NCBI GenBank assembly: GCA_020852275.1
Contig: JADZBE010000013.1
Location: forward strand, 1-64,000
Length of the DNA: 64,000 nucleotides
From: Phycisphaerales bacterium
Lineage (GTDB): Bacteria > Planctomycetota > Phycisphaerae > UBA1845
Direction of reading: 5' to 3'
Both the position numbers and the translations under genes were made by a program. The notes below the pieces were generated by a model. That model searched no databases, was not told where the DNA came from, and worked only from the letters and a program-made list of their open reading frames with translations. Numbering within the stretch: position 1 is the stretch's first letter; each line of letters begins with the position of its first letter. This document shows, one piece after another, positions 62,916-64,000 of this stretch.

Positions 62916-63410
62916 ATGCCGCCGCCGCCGTTGTTTGATCTGGACGGGCTGAACCTCGACCGCACCGAGATCTCGCGCGAGGATATCTACCGCCGCTTCC
63001 TGCCGCATCGGCATGAGTTCATGCTGCTGGGAGGCATCGCCCACTTTGACGCGGAGCAGGCGCGCATCGTCGGGTACTACGACGCCCAACCGGAAGATTG
63101 GTGGGTGAAGGGGCACATTCCGGGTCGCCCGCTGCTGCCGGGGGTGTTGATGCTGGAGATGGCGGCGCAGACCGCGAGCGTGGGCATCACGCTGCTCGAC
63201 GAGCATCGCGGCGCGGCGAAGCGCCCCTTCGTCGGGTTCGGCGGCGTTTCAGACTGCAAGTTCCGCGACGCCGTGATTCCTCCGGCCCGGCTGCACATTC
63301 TCTGCACCGAGGCGGAGAACCGCCCGCGCCGTTTCATCTCCGCCACGCAGGGCTGGGTCGGAAAGTCGCTCGTGTTCGAGGCCACGATTACGGGAATGGT
63401 GATGGGCTGA
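62916..63410 (+). CDS. FabZ-like 3-hydroxyacyl-ACP dehydratase (hotdog fold), 164 aa
   Basis: A hotdog-fold protein of the FabA/FabZ family, which dehydrates 3-hydroxyacyl-ACP in fatty acid synthesis or related pathways. HIPGRPLLPGVLMLEMAAQTAS contains the FabZ signature (His and PGVLxxE), supplying the catalytic His/Glu pair. The C-terminus is longer and diverged compared with FabZ, and the N-terminus carries DLDGLNLDRTEISREDIYRRFLPHRHEFML. It could be a paralog with a different acyl substrate. No fatty acid gene is adjacent; the start is ATG 62916. Confidence 0.85.
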   Translation: MPPPPLFDLDGLNLDRTEISREDIYRRFLPHRHEFMLLGGIAHFDAEQARIVGYYDAQPEDWWVKGHIPGRPLLPGVLMLEMAAQTASVGITLLDEHRGAAKRPFVGFGGVSDCKFRDAVIPPARLHILCTEAENRPRRFISATQGWVGKSLVFEATITGMVMG

Positions 63411-63907
63411 CGCGGCGCATGTTTGGGCATGGATTGGGGAACGCCAGCCTGCAGCCAAGTCGCCCGATCTCCCGCGGCGGGCTACCCCGGCGAGACGAGG
63501 GGGCGCTTGTCGGATCGTGTCGGTCGCTGCCGACGCGCGGGGGCATGTGTCCGTGACAGCGTCGGCGGCCCCAGCGGGGCCAAGGGTTGTAGCCACGGGT
63601 GGAGCGACGACCTTCAGGTCGGAGCGGAACCCGTGGTCACGATGGGCATCGGACCGCGACCCCGGATGGGGTCGAGGAAATCCTGCTTGCGGCTTCGTCG
63701 CAGCAGGCGTCTCCTCCGCCCCTCGCGGGGCGGCGTCGCGCACGATCCTGGCAACCACGGGTTCCGGTCGCGGAGGCGACCTCCACCCGTGGCTACAATC
63801 CTGCGCCCCTGTCAGGGCGAACATCCGTCCGCCCGAACCGTCCCGCACCCGGGGACCATCTACCGCGGCGAGCGGATTTCCCAGACCCGCGGGAGATGGG
63901 TACAATC
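63411..63907. other. Repeat-rich end region
   Basis: No gene is seen in 63411-63907. It contains the large inverted repeat listed separately. Confidence 0.55.
63587..63798. repeat. Pair of inverted palindromic elements (BIME-like)
   Basis: TTGTAGCCACGGGTGGAG begins at 63587 and its complement ends at 63798. Each 45-50 base arm is itself a palindrome with CCACGGGT and ACCCGTGG ends, so the region has the form of two opposed REP-like units about 115 bases apart. Confidence 0.8.
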
Positions 63908-64000
63908 ATGCGCCCGCTTTGCACCGCGGGCGGGGTCGCCGGCGCGCGTCGGGGTGCGTCGCATGGATGGCGCGCGCGGAAGGTCTCCCGGTTCGCGGTG
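63908..64000 (+). CDS. Possible 5' end of a gene running off the window
   Basis: An ATG at 63908 opens a frame without stop to the window end (31 codons), Arg/Ala/Gly-rich. It has no good ribosome binding site and could be chance. Confidence 0.2.
   Translation, partial: MRPLCTAGGVAGARRGASHGWRARKVSRFAV

Overview
The window looks like a piece of a GC-rich planctomycete chromosome; class-level placement is not possible from the sequence alone. The clues are a DUF1501 protein with a twin-arginine signal, several single-copy zinc-ribbon membrane proteins of the kind common in Planctomycetota, a BlaI plus M56-peptidase pair, many large secreted proteins (beta-propeller, LamG, alpha-L-rhamnosidase), and dense families of short palindromic intergenic repeats.

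Layout: positions 1-14400 hold the 3' end of aspS, a tandem CgeB-like glycosyltransferase (minus), a secreted cyclophilin, aroA coupled to a membrane protein, a secreted PHB-depolymerase-type esterase, a GT39-like membrane glycosyltransferase, a DinB-M20 peptidase pair (minus) and a secreted beta-propeller protein (minus). The esterase and the propeller protein share a C-terminal domain of about 80 residues. Positions 14700-17700 form a mosaic of a zinc-ribbon membrane protein, a tiny truncated ORF, a relic copy of an aldehyde dehydrogenase 3' end, a retropepsin-like protease and the intact aldehyde dehydrogenase. Positions 17970-22764 hold a BlaI-type repressor, whose operator fills the spacer of its own promoter and whose mRNA is probably leaderless, coupled to a 1451-residue M56 protease fused to carboxypeptidase-like repeats and a thioredoxin domain. 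Positions 22790-30272 hold a membrane protein, two overlapping lipoprotein genes built over an 18-bp minisatellite, a CDF cation transporter that appears to start at CTG, an FHA protein, and metB-hom behind a strong promoter and a long structured leader.

Positions 30400-39750 hold three small secreted proteins, a repeat-rich spacer, an MFS transporter, a zinc-ribbon protein, der, rpmB, a secreted LolA-like protein split by a one-base frameshift, and tRNA-Arg(UCU). Positions 40012-47604 hold a GH78 rhamnosidase, an enoyl-CoA hydratase, a secreted LamG metalloprotease and Mn superoxide dismutase, separated by repeat-rich gaps.

Positions 48290-61072 form one flagellar cluster, all on the plus strand: a sigma-54-like promoter, a 63-residue ORF, flgF, flgG, flgA, flgH, flgI, rod-binding flgJ, flgN, flgK, an enlarged flgL, fliW, csrA and flagellin, closed by a strong terminator. 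The fliW-csrA-flagellin order and the GGA-containing flagellin ribosome binding site fit the FliW-CsrA switch that matches flagellin translation to export. The window ends with DUF1501, a FabZ-like dehydratase and a large inverted repeat. No insertion sequence, prophage or CRISPR array was seen.
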